A stretch of DNA of 64,000 nucleotides, taken from the NCBI GenBank assembly GCA_022432975.1, contig CM039504.1, forward strand, positions 1,275,459 to 1,339,458, read 5' to 3'. The DNA is from Begonia masoniana (taxonomy: Eukaryota; Streptophyta; Magnoliopsida; Cucurbitales; Begoniaceae). How positions within the stretch are numbered: the first letter of the stretch is position 1; each line of letters opens with the position of its first letter. Below, piece by piece: positions 53,501-64,000 of this stretch. Position numbers and translations under genes: made by a program. Under the pieces are notes generated by a model. The model did no database searches. It was given only the letters and a program-made list of their open reading frames with translations, and was not told the origin of the DNA.

Positions 53501-56167
53501 CACTGAATAAGAAAAAAACCTGTAAAAGGACTTCAATTATTACTTGTTTATCAGTATTCAAAAGGTAATGAAAAAAATTTAAGTTTAGTGTACAGCAATA
53601 ATTGACAACAGAGGCACAATAATCACAACATCGCCTGATTCTAGTAATCTTAATGTAGAAATTGAGAACTACTTTGGCTCATCAGCACAATTTTTTGCCC
53701 CATGTATTCCTTTCCACAGCTAATCAATATACTCACTACACTACAATAAGCAAAACAAAACATACAATAAAAGCATGAACACAAACGTTACTACTTTTAG
53801 TCAATTAATTCAATCAAATTGATGCAAGAACCTACAAAAGTCATTAGCATTCAGATATTTCACAATTAATTAAAAGTTGAATAAGAACAGTAGAAAAATA
53901 TTTGTACGATAGGCATTACACAAGACAGATAAGAATAACATAAAAAAGCATTATAGAGATGAAATGAAGAACAAATTAACTGTTAGACTAAATAAAATAC
54001 AAACTGCGTAGTTAAAGAAACAACACCAACAAGTTTTAAAAAAGACCAACGTTACAAATAATACAAAAACACTCACAGTAAACCTATCCCACAAGTGGTC
54101 ACCTCCAAAGGAAAAATCAACCGGGCATATTGACGTGGCACGTTTTGATTTTCCAGGTTCGACTGGCTGTAGATAATACTCTTGTTCTGGTTGAACAAGA
54201 TCTACAGACAAATTATAAAGCCTGCCAAAAAAGATGGTTTATAGAAGAAATAGTAATTAGACATAAAGGTTAACAAGAATCGGCAAACCAATCTGAAGAA
54301 GATGACAATGAAGACGAAGGAAATCATAAACTATGTGACATGATTTTCTAGCACAGGTAGATGCAAGACCTTGATTTTAATAACTTCTAGAGGTAATGTA
54401 GAAGTTAATTATCTATGATGATGTATAGCAAATATGAAGAAAAATAGCTCATGAAAGGTCTCTGCAAAGACATAAGTAAAAAATCATCCTAAAAATATAA
54501 CTCCAAAATTGAACCTGAAAACAGAATCTGAGGAAAGAACTCCTAGATGGGTCTCGCTATAAGGATGCCATAAAACTTGTAGTATGCGTATGACGTTACT
54601 GCCGGTGTAATAGAATTGTGAGCCGATTACAGAAGTCCTGCAAATGTTGTATTTAAACTGTGAAGGTTCATGTGTATATTAAAAGAAAACACCATGAATA
54701 GACACTTCTTCTAAGATAAGATTCATGTGCTTTTTAAAATGTAGAATACTTAAAACACTATGTAGTTTGCTGTCTTCGAAAGCAATTGAAACATGGAAAA
54801 ACAATCTCAAAAAAATTCGTCAGAAACCAATACTGTGCCATTTACAATCATCATTTTTTTCATAAGCAAAAAAATTGCATAACAACAACGGTAAAATGCA
54901 ACTGAGCATAAGAATCCATTGTCCACATTTGCTCACACCTGCATATTATGGAGTTGTCTTTGGTAGATGAACGCCCATAGAGATCCATGATGCATAGACC
55001 ATCTGCACCACTAAGGGTTATGGTCGAACCACTTCTATTGATTGAGATCTTGTGAACCACAAACTTGAGCTGCACATTTGCTCGTAACACCTATAACATC
55101 AAGCATTATCAACTATAATTATAGAGCAAGAAAATAAACAATCAAGTTAGCCATTATCAACTTGAGCTGCACATTTGCTCGTAACACCTATAACATCAAG
55201 CATTATCAACTATAATTATAAAGCAAGAAAATAAATAATAAAGTTAGCCATTTCCGCCTGATGCAAAATTAAAATTAATGTTAATCTTAAGAACAACGCA
55301 GTGAAATGCTCGATAAACTTAATAACTATATCCGAAGCCACAGTGTAGTGAGATAAAAACCCAGACCTACTGCGTTGTATTTTTTGGCACTACAAAGTTG
55401 TAAATACTGTTGAAACTCCCATTCCGAAGATACAAGCAAATATTTCACAATTAAAGCAACTCAATCCAGTGAGGCAAGAAAAGTATGTTAGATGCCAAGA
55501 CATGCAACTTACAAAGCCAATTTAAAAAAAAAAAAAAAACATTATTTGAATTCATTTTATATGGACCGTCCAAATTATCAACCAAAGAAAGAATAATTAA
55601 CTCAGCTAGGGAAACTCAATAGCCAGATGAGTAGACGGGGTTCAAACCAAAAAGAACATTCTACTGCCATCAGAGAACAACTTCAAAAAATATACTTCAA
55701 GAAATAAGACAAAACTTCACTTCCTTTGCCGCCTGCCTAGTAAATCTCGACAGCACTCGCCAACAACGCCAGCCATTCAACATTTCAAATTCTCAGAATT
55801 CCGGACAAAAGCGAAAGAAATAAAACATAAATATGTAAAAGAAACGCAGAGAAAGCAGAAAAGGGCAAACACTGACTTTGGAAGGGGATGCCGCGAGAAC
55901 AGAAGTAGGATCCGGTTCCCCCAGCCGAATAGTAATTCGATGCAAGCACTGCTTCGTGGAGTCCCAGAAATAGATACGAGAAGCTCCGTCCCATGCCAAC
56001 AGATTTCTCGGCCCCAAAAGGACATCACCCGAGTCAGCGCTGTTGGAGCTGGTGGTAGATGTGAAAACTGGGTGGTTCTGGAGAGGCACCCATTCAACCT
56101 CTTCTTTCGGAGTAAGAGATCGCTGCTCCTCTGTATTCGGTTCGTACAAGTCGAAGTTGTACCTCAT
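50504..56167 (-). CDS. NUP88: Nucleoporin NUP88 / MOS7
   Basis: Nine minus-strand exons, 56167-55877, 55090-54939, 54637-54515, 54221-54077, 53519-53458, 53281-53068, 52484-51561, 51402-51153 and 50745-50504, join in phase to 800 residues, as in Arabidopsis MOS7. It opens MRYNFDLYEPN; an upstream in-frame stretch has no ATG. Signatures include LLGPRNLLAWDGASRIYFWD, LHRITIRLGEPDP, SVLAASPSK, SFGGDHLWDRFTV, HKWESIMEIYSDA, WLEATFPDLENQSTR, VWLGHSPPLLRLAIVDLDLP, DGGIDSIILHSLPF, FGYSWIVG, EGRSMLHQYFKLFHE, then C-terminal coiled-coil helices (LEDRIDCAIQQHNILEERLQ). The N-terminal part is a beta-propeller. NUP88 sits on the cytoplasmic side of the pore with NUP214; MOS7 is needed for nuclear retention of immune regulators. 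A 97-bp tandem duplication covers the exon 2 acceptor. Confidence 0.95.
55063..55252. repeat. 97-bp tandem duplication spanning a NUP88 splice acceptor
   Basis: The sequence from 55063 to 55159 recurs at 55160 to about 55252 with few differences. It includes the first 28 bp of NUP88 exon 2 and the preceding intron end, so two equal acceptor sites (one ending at 55091, one about 97 bp further upstream in the gene) exist on the minus strand. Confidence 0.88.
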
Positions 56168-56986
56168 TCTGCCCTCTCCCTCGCCCTCGTCGACTCCGGC
56201 TTCTCTCACTTCTCTCTGGACGATGGTGGGAAAAATGGCGAAGATCCTTTGGTAATAGAACCGCTATAAAAGCCTGAATATAATAAAATAGTTTTTAATT
56301 AAGTTTATTAATTATTTTTACAAATGTTTAATTACTTAATTATTATTGATTAAGTTAAATATTCTTTTAAAAAAATAAAATACTTAAGTGCAATTCAAAC
56401 TATTATTATACTTTAGTCATCGAATGTCTCCCGTTATTGTCTGTAATATTCATTTTAATGCACTTTAACGATTCTGACTCGCTCGATTTTTTGATTTTTT
56501 GTCCATGTTCGATATCACAATTGATTTCGAATATTAGAAAACAATTCCACTGAGTAATGGGTTTGAAATTGAGAGTTACGAGCAAAAAATACGAAATATT
56601 TAACGAATTTTATGAAGTCATGGATGGTCCGAAAGATAATTAATGGTATCGATTGCATTATTAAATACCAAATAATACTCCATATGACATGTTTTTATTA
56701 TTTGTAACCTGGTTTTATATACACCGAAAGAAAGATTCAACAGTTTTCAAAAGACTAAATTGTATGCCGAAATCTTCGTATACTCTAATGCCTAACGAGG
56801 GACAGAACACTTCATACTCGACGCCTGTGGGAAGATCGAGTAGAGGTCGACTATATTTTGTCGGAGAATCTGCACCGGAGAAGAAAATTGGATGGGCAAA
56901 TGGAAAGATCAAAATGAGTAATTTATTTACTCACAGCTCACGAGAAAGTGGAAGAAAATAGAGGAAAATGGCTTCGGTTTCGGCCT
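56168..56986. other. Intergenic between NUP88 and the small membrane protein gene
   Basis: Upstream region of NUP88 (minus strand) and 3' flank of the next minus-strand gene. AT-rich from 56275. A 90-codon plus-strand ORF at 56689-56961 resembles nothing I know and is probably chance. Confidence 0.5.
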
Positions 56987-57930
56987 TCATTTCACTCTTT
57001 CTTCTTGCAGAATCTTCTGATACCGAGGAAACCCATTCTTGCAAGCTGAAATCTGCACCAAAGTAATCGCAAGAACAGTTGAAGACAAGATCCTACGTAA
57101 TCTGGCCAAAAGATTGACCAGATAAAAAAAAATATAATAATAAATCCTAATTCCCACCTACCCATGTCGAGTCTCAAGATCATTAACGTGATTTTTTTTT
57201 TTTTTTTTTGGATCTGAAGATTGAAAACTAAATTATAGATTTCAATTCGAAAACTAAAACTGTAGATGGAAGAGAAATCACTTACAGCTTCAACGTCAAT
57301 TTTGTAAACCAAAAGCTTCCGTCTCTCTCTGCAACTGATTCTGTACGCGACGGCGATATGAGCCACAGCCAAAAGCAGAGAGGAAAGGAACAGAGCTATT
57401 TCCATGGCTCTTCTATACCCTCCCACTCTATTTTCCGACCGCCCAAACACGAACGAAGCTTTCAAGGAAACGAACACCAGCGACAACAGAGAAAACGACG
57501 TCGTGATCGCCAAGTACGGCCGTCGCGAAAGCCTCGGTCCGTCGCACAAGCTGTAAACACCTGAATCAATCCAACCAACACCCTGATTATTTACTCCCGT
57601 TTTCACCGAATTTCTTATTCACGTCAGGAAAAGAGCACGACTTTTTTACTTACAGAAAATCATGGCGGATCTAACGATGGAAACAAGAGGAATATCAATA
57701 AGCGAAGACCGAAAATCGTAGTTTCCGAGGTGGGAGGAGAGAGTACCGAAGGAAAGAGAGGAGGGGTAAAGCGAAGCAGAGAGGAGAGCAGAGGGAAGAA
57801 GAAAATCAGCAATGACAAGAAGAAGTGGAGCAGAGAACAATAGTAGGGAGATTACCATGGCGAGGAGAAAGAAAATCATCTTCAAAACCCTCCATACTTT
57901 TCTTGATTTTTCTTCCTTGGAAGAACCCAT
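56987..57930 (-). CDS. Plant four-pass membrane protein of unknown function
   Basis: Three minus-strand exons, 57930-57654, 57560-57286 and 57052-56987, join in phase to 205 residues. After a charged start (MGSSKEEKSRK) come a strong membrane span (about residues 16-40, MIFFLLAMVISLLLFSAPLL), a second around IDIPLVSIVRSAMIFCVYSL, a third at TTSFSLLSLVFVSLKASFVF, and a fourth at ALFLSSLLLAVAHIAVAY, then SCRERRKLLVYKIDVEA and a short tail ISACKNGFPRYQKILQEERV. The CRERRKLLVYKIDxEA block and tail feel familiar from uncharacterised plant proteins, but I know no function. It may be a full protein or the shared N-terminal module of a longer one; the clear TGA at 56987 argues for the first. Confidence 0.75.
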
Positions 57931-59257
57931 CTCCAGTTCAAGATTGCAGACAGTTGGGCGCTCGAGTTTTCCTTTAATCTAATTCACCCTCTGCAAATGT
58001 TCAGACAGGCGTGATTTTGATACGCAAGACTTGTTTACTTTACACGCGGAAATCACACCGGTCAAATAAAGCAGTCTCGCCTTGTCTCTCTAGAAAGTAG
58101 AAGCTACCCCAATTTGCTTTAAACTAAAATAAAAGAAATCCCTGTCATTGCAAATGTCATAGATTTTGACATTGAAATATCAGACTTGAAATCTTAATGA
58201 AGAATACTCCCCGAAATTACATGGCACCTGCTCAGCTTCCCCAGTGGATCAGGCCGGGTTCTATATAAAATTATGTTACGAGGTTTGGTTACAAATGTAA
58301 TACATCTATTGTACCTTAGACTATTACCCCGGCCCCGGCCTCCATACTTATCTAAATACTTTTTTTTTTTAAAATAGAGTTAATCTGTTGAACAAAGCCT
58401 GCAGGATAAATGGTTGATGAATTGAATGGGAATTGGGCACGGAAGCTCGGGGTACTGCTCAATGCTGTGTGGAAATGGAATCAGCGGTAGGCCCCTTTCT
58501 AGAACGCATTGCGCAGGCACTTGAGACTTGGAGCTTTCCCATTTCTCAAATTGTCGTCTAAGAGTTGGTTAATCTTGGAAACGTGTAAGGTGGTTGACAA
58601 ACTACAATCCCATACCGTGGAGTCATAATGTATTTTTTTATGTTTTATTATTAATAAACTTCCTCACCTTTCTCTTTAGTTTCTAGTTGCTTATTTTAAT
58701 GTCGTTAAAGGCAGCTTAATCTTCAACTATAGGCGTCCCGACATGGCTTATGGGAGGATCTAGAATTCAAAGACCATAAAGTTTGTCATAATTTTCTACG
58801 ATGAGTTCAGTTCATGAGTGTGACAGTCTACCATGTAAAATAAAGAAGATTCAAATGTTCGGATTAAATTTATACTAATGCAGTAAACAATCTCACATCT
58901 CTTCTAAAAGAAAAAAAAAAACAGATGGTTTATAAGTAGCATTCTTATTTCTTAAAATGTATAATATTGTAACAGAAACACTGAAATACTACAATAATAT
59001 ATAAATAATGTGTATATTTTTCAACAGCTTAATCAGATTGTTATCCTTATTTCTTACTCAGAATTCATTTGTAGCAAAATTTGAAAAGTTTGACAAAGTA
59101 AAAAAACTTGTCGATCGTGGGGATAGTGAAGGTGTCATGACCACTCATGAAACGTGTAAGAAAATGAAAGAGCATGGCTGCTTTTACTCTATATATGTGT
59201 GATATTTATTCAGCTTCATTTTCGTTGCAAATGAATATTAAATAAATATTTTTAGTA
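57931..59257. other. Intergenic
   Basis: Upstream sequence of the small membrane protein gene, then AT-rich sequence. A 64-codon plus-strand ORF at 59008-59202 (with KFEKFDKVKKLVDRGDSEGV) is not recognised and lacks supporting context. Confidence 0.45.
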
Positions 59258-59770
59258 AATTAATTAATTAATTAATTAATTAATTAATTAATTAATTAAT
59301 TAATTAATTAATTAATTAATTAATTAATTAATTAATTAATTAATTAATTAATTAATTAATTAATTAATTAATTAATTAATTAATTAATTAATTAATTAAT
59401 TAATTAATTAATTAATTAATTAATTAATTAATTAATTAATTAATTAATTAATTAATTAATTAATTAATTAATTAATTAATTAATTAATTAATTAATTAAT
59501 TAATTAATTAATTAATTAATTAATTAATTAATTAATTAATTAATTAATTAATTAATTAATTAATTAATTAATTAATTAATTAATTAATTAATTAATTAAT
59601 TAATTAATTAATTAATTAATTAATTAATTAATTAATTAATTAATTAATTAATTAATTAATTAATTAATTAATTAATTAATTAATTAATTAATTAATTAAT
59701 TAATTAATTAATTAATTAATTAATTAATTAATTAATTAATTAATTAATTAATTAATTAATTAATTAATTA
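59258..59770. repeat. Uninterrupted (AATT)n array, about 128 units
   Basis: 513 bp of perfect AATT tetranucleotide repeat with no substitution that I can see. The unit is its own reverse complement, so either strand could fold on itself. It ends 347 bp upstream of the phospholipase C ATG. Confidence 0.97.
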
Positions 59771-60116
59771 GTAGTTATGAGTTGATTAAGTTATAAGAGT
59801 ATCCGGACCGGTACTCGTCCTCGGACATTTTTAATTGAAGTGGTTATTATAATCAAATTTTACAGAGAAAGGGCTGACTATCTACAGGATTACTGGATTA
59901 GTATACCACTTTCCAAAGGACGCGGCCAACGATCCAGCTTTAACGTCTCCTCCGCCATTAGAGCTCTCTCTCACTATCCGGTTCACTTTCCTTGTTTTTA
60001 TAATCCGAAATCTACAAGGACTGATTCTCGTCATTCCTAAATATCTAGATAATAGAAGTAGCTGGAGAAAATCAGAACTTGGAGATTTTGAAGGAGAGAC
60101 ATAGAGTAACAGCTTC

Positions 60117-63100
60117 ATGTCTGACGATAAGAAGGCATCTTACAGCTACAAGGTATTTGGTTTCAGCCGGAAGTTCAAGGTCAGAGAGGTTGGGCCACCG
60201 CCTGACGTGGAAGAAGCTTTCCTGACATTTGCTGATGGACAGGAGTACATGTCGGCCGATCAGTTCCGTCGATTCCTGGTCGAGCACCAGGGTCAGCTGG
60301 ATTGCACCGTACCTGTCGCGGAGGAGATTATAGAGCAGGTCTTGCAAAATCGACGTAGCTTGACCCCGAAGCGGAGGGGCTCAAGTCCAGGACTCGATCT
60401 TGATGAATTCTTCCATTTTCTCTTTCTCGATGATCTCAATGGCCCTCTTAAATCCCAGGTCACTAATTCTGTTCCTTCTCATTGGAGTATCTCTAAAATA
60501 TGTGTTTGTTTTCTAAAGAAATGAAGGGCAATCGAGTCCGTACTTGGCTTCATCGGTCATTAGGAGATCATACTACATATTGAGGATAAACCATTTCAAC
60601 CTTTTTTTCTATATCTATAAACTATACATGAAGGATAAGATCTCAGAAACTTCTTTTTATTTTGGAATTGATTCGAGTCTATGTCTTGCGATCAACTTTC
60701 GACGCTCCTAATGGAATGGATTCATGTTTGTTTTTCAAGAAAATGTTGTGAATTGAGTTACTGCTCGGCCTTCCTCATAATTAGGAGTTCATACTACAGT
60801 TCAGGATTAGGCATTTCAGTACTTATCGATTGTCATCTCCTCTGCATCATCATTTCATTTATTCCAAAATTAACGATAAATTTTTTATAGTGGAGCTGAA
60901 TAGATTTGCTCCTTTTCGATTACATATCTCAAAGCAATAGTGCATTATATTAATTTCCATTTTCCTCACTGCTTCATTATTAGTAGCTTCTATTTTTTAT
61001 TTTTTTTGCATTAGTCTATTCCTTGGATAGATGCTTTAAGCAATTTCAATACATACAGGTACACCATGATATGACTGCTCCGTTGTCACATTATTTCATA
61101 TATACAGGCCACAATTCGTACCTCACTGGAAATCAACTGAGTAGTGACTGCAGTGAAGTCCCAATTATAAAGGCTTTGAAGAGGGGCGTCCGAGTAATTG
61201 AACTTGATTTATGGCCTAATTCGGCGAAAGATGATATTCTTGTTCTTCATGGAAGGTCTGCCATTTAGTTCCGTTCATCTCATCTTATATTTGGATGATT
61301 TTTAATGATATTGTATTTGTGATATTTGGTTATAGTGAGTGGTGTAATGGATATATAATTGATTGAAAATGACGTTATAGTTGTGAGGACAAATTCTCTG
61401 TATTGAACGACTCTATAATTATCTGTAGGACGCTAACTAGTCCTGTGACGCTTCTCAAATGCTTGAAGTCCATAAAAGAGCATGCTTTTGAAAAATCTCC
61501 ATACCCTGTCATTATTACTTTTGAGGATCATCTATCAGCTGACCTTCAGGCTAAAGTTGCAGAGGCATAATTCTTCTTGCTCATTTTGTTTAGGCCGAAC
61601 TCTTGTCAAAGCTTCTGATTTCTTTGAGTTCTTGTTTCTCAATTTACCCTTAAATCTTTTATGCTTGTAGTTAGTCACTACTACATTTGGAGACATGCTC
61701 TATTATCATCATGCAGAATCCTTAGCAGAATTTCCTTCGCCAGAATCCTTGAAATATAGGGTTGTCATTTCAACAAAACCACCAAAAGAGTACCTTGAAA
61801 CTAAGCAAACCAAGGACAAGGACAAAGTTTTGCCAAGTGAAATAGGGTCACCTGACGAGGAACCATCAGGAAAGGAGACCCCAGACCTTGCAGGGGATCT
61901 GGAGGCTGATACTGGGGTGCGTTGTCAAATGAGCTTCTGTTCCATATTTTTGACGTTGTTGCCTACATTAACTCTTATAACTGAAAACAGAGTGAAAGTG
62001 ACCAAGATGATGAGGAGGACATAAATGCTGGGGATTTTAAATCTTTCCAGCAAGGTGCACCAGAGTACAAACGTTTGATCACAATTCATGCTGGGAAACC
62101 AAAGGGCCCTTTAAAAGAGGCATTAAAGATAGAAGCTGACAAGGTTAGACGGCTCAGCTTGAGTGAACAGGGGTTGGAAAAAGCTGTCACCTCCAATGGA
62201 ACTGATGTTGTAAGGTAGACTTAAAGCAGTCGATACCTGGAAGCAGTATACCATCTCTGTATTTTACTTTTTTTCCCATTTGGATTATTAGAGATCACAT
62301 TTTCTACTAATCTCTCCAGGTTCACTCAGAAGAATATTCTGAGGGTCTACCCTAAAGGAACTCGAGTCACCTCTTCGAACTTTAAGCCTCATGTTGGGTG
62401 GATGTATGGGGCTCAGATGGTAGCATTTAACATGCAGGTTAGATCGAGGACCTCTTTGTTGAATGTTTTAATTTCTTTTTGTTTCTCTTTTGCGACTTCC
62501 TTTTACATTAGCATGGAAGTGAATCCGAGGTTCTCATCAACGTCATGTATTCTGCTACTTTATGCAACCTGAAGTTGGTGGTATTTTTGTGCTAATAATT
62601 ACTTATAAGCAGCTGTCCTAATTTTTTCTCAGACGGAGGATTGCTGTGTGATTATGAAGCCTTTTATGCTCAACGTACATTCAAAAATAACATTTGTTTT
62701 AATCATAAAGTAGCATTAGTCTAAAGTTGTGTCCATGATAATTCTTTGACAGGGATATGGCAAATCATTGTGGATGATGCATGGGATGTTTAGAGCCAAT
62801 GGTGGGTGTGGTTATGTGAAAAAACCTGAATTTCTGATTCAAAAAGATCTCCCAGCATTCGACCCAAGTATAATATTGCCAGTGAAGAGAACACTAAAGG
62901 TAAGCTTATTGTACTTACCAGTGTTTATATTTGTTTTTCTTTTTTCAAGTTTTCACGTTGCATTGATGTTTACGTGCAGGTAAAAGTATATTTGGGAGAT
63001 GGATGGAGCTCAGATTTCAGCCCGACCCATTTTGATTCCTACTCTCCTCCAGATTTCTATACAAAGGCGAGTCTATTTATTCATTGATCTGATAGCGTAT

Positions 63101-63584
63101 TTGTGATGATGTATCCAAGAGATTAATTTCTTCCCGTATGAAAAATTCAAGATTTATAAATTGTTTCTCTACTCACCAAGCTCCTAATCTATTTCTAGTG
63201 ATCATCAATTTATACAATAAATTGAAATTGAACAGATTGATTAAAAATATCTGGTGATACGTATCCGCTAACAAGTTGAGTTGCAGGTATATATTATCGG
63301 GGTGCCAGCCGATGCAGCAAAGAATAAGACGAGAATGATTGAAGACAATTGGAGGCCTGTCTGGGACGAAGAATTCAAGTTTCCGTTGACTGTTCCTGAG
63401 CTTGCTATGGTGAGGATTGAAGTAAAAGAATATGACCGATCGGAAAAGGACGACTTTGGTGGGCAGACATGTTTGCCTGTTTCTGAGCTTAAGCCGGGGA
63501 ATTCGAGCTGTCCCCTTGTATGATAAGAAGGGAGAGAAATACAAATCCGTTAAGCTTCTGATGATGTTTCAATTCTTGGAATGA
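60117..63584 (+). CDS. PLC: Phosphoinositide-specific phospholipase C
   Basis: Nine exons: 60117-60458, 61059-61255, 61429-61564, 61671-61916, 61991-62214, 62320-62437, 62753-62899, 62980-63066 and 63287 on. The N-terminal EF-hand-like region ([19 protein letters not shown]) precedes the X domain with catalytic His in [20 protein letters not shown] and VLHGR, an acidic linker, the Y domain ([54 protein letters not shown]), and a C2 domain ([62 protein letters not shown]). The enzyme cleaves PIP2 to IP3 and diacylglycerol at the plasma membrane. Introns 3 and 8 appear to start with GC. An apparent extra G at 63496-63499 ends the frame early at 63523; without it the C2 end continues to a stop at 63582-63584, giving about 597 residues. 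Confidence 0.93.
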
Positions 63585-63736
63585 TGTCATTTTCTAAATT
63601 TATATAGCCGTAGCTCTAGAAGAGGAAGCCGGCGTACGTGAGAATTTTCGAATTCATTAATCTTAAAAATATTTGATTTCACAGAAGAACTTCATCAAAC
63701 AGGTGTAGTGCGTAGCCAGAGAATGAGGAATTGTCT

Positions 63737-64000
63737 CTACAAGGAGGAAGAGTTAGGAAGAGGAAGAGATGCGGAAGCTCCATTACTAACCAGAAAACCA
63801 GAGATTTCGTCATTTCCCATAGCTTTTGCCATGTGAAGAGGGGTGAGACCTTCCCCATTACCACTATTTATGTTGGCTCCATGTTTGACCAAAGCTTCCA
63901 CTGATGCAAGGCTTCCGCTCATGGCGGCTAAATGCAGAGGTGCGTGGCCTTCCTCATCTCGACATTCCGAGTCGAAACCATGCTCTAAAAGCTTGCAGAT
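63737..64000 (-). CDS. Ankyrin-repeat protein, C-terminal part, truncated by window edge
   Basis: The minus strand from 64000 to the stop at 63737-63739 is open for 87 codons and shows two ankyrin repeats, EEGHAPLHLAAMSGSLASVE and EGLTPLHMAKAMGNDEISGF, with the usual TPLH and LV-HGAN features, then a short tail ASASLPLPNSSSL. The N-terminal part lies beyond the window, so the protein class cannot be decided. It converges with the phospholipase C gene, with about 150 bp between their ends. Confidence 0.85.
   Translation of the reverse strand: MCKLLEHGFDSECRDEEGHAPLHLAAMSGSLASVEALVKHGANINSGNGEGLTPLHMAKAMGNDEISGFLVSNGASASLPLPNSSSL

Noticed and set aside
56992..57606. 204-codon minus-strand ORF as the full small membrane protein
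   Set aside because: It reads through an intron with a clear GTAAGT donor and changes frame before the family-like tail; the spliced model fits better.

Overview
The window is nuclear DNA of a flowering plant, almost certainly a eudicot: GT-AG introns in AT-rich sequence, a plant gene set (AUX/LAX auxin importer, CYP90A1, chloroplast-type anthranilate synthase, HSPRO nematode-resistance-like protein, a subfamily XII LRR receptor kinase) and Ty1/copia and TRIM retrotransposons with plant initiator-Met primer sites. I cannot place the species.

Layout. 1-914 (-) HSPRO2-like gene running off the left edge, with four perfect G-boxes about 1 kb upstream. 3262-5078 (-) ribosomal stalk protein P0, with telo-box and site II promoter motifs. 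6075-12491 a Ty1/copia retrotransposon with 617-bp LTRs and a GTGAT target duplication; its gag is split by a nested Cassandra-type TRIM (7913-8912, 5S rRNA-like sequence in its LTRs) and its pol lies in the opposite orientation to gag. 14757-16844 (+) AUX/LAX auxin influx carrier. 18754-20696 a solo LTR with ATGGT target duplication. 22362-27061 (+) anthranilate synthase alpha subunit. 28335-31602 (-) non-RD LRR receptor kinase with a frameshift. 33113-36266 (-) basic Ser/Pro/Arg-rich protein of the At2g40070 type. 37372-45746 (+) arginyl-tRNA--protein transferase (ATE1) with four apparent single-base frameshifts and an old copia element (37765-42433) in intron 1. 47609-50217 (+) CYP90A1 (CPD), brassinosteroid synthesis. 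50504-56167 (-) nucleoporin NUP88/MOS7. 56987-57930 (-) small four-pass membrane protein. 59258-59770 an uninterrupted 513-bp (AATT)n array in the upstream region of 60117-63584 (+) phosphoinositide-specific phospholipase C, which seems to use two GC-AG introns. 63737-64000 (-) C-terminus of an ankyrin-repeat protein.

The genes are ordinary independent plant transcription units and do not form a cluster or pathway; several act in hormone or defence biology (HSPRO2, LAX, CPD, the receptor kinase, NUP88/MOS7, PLC), but nothing in the sequence shows they are linked. The unusual content is in the mobile elements, the long self-complementary microsatellite, the damaged ATE1 copy and the GC-AG introns. 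Exon boundaries were derived by hand from splice signals, phase and family similarity recalled from memory; no search was run. I found no tRNA, rRNA or CRISPR features apart from the 5S-like segments inside the TRIM.
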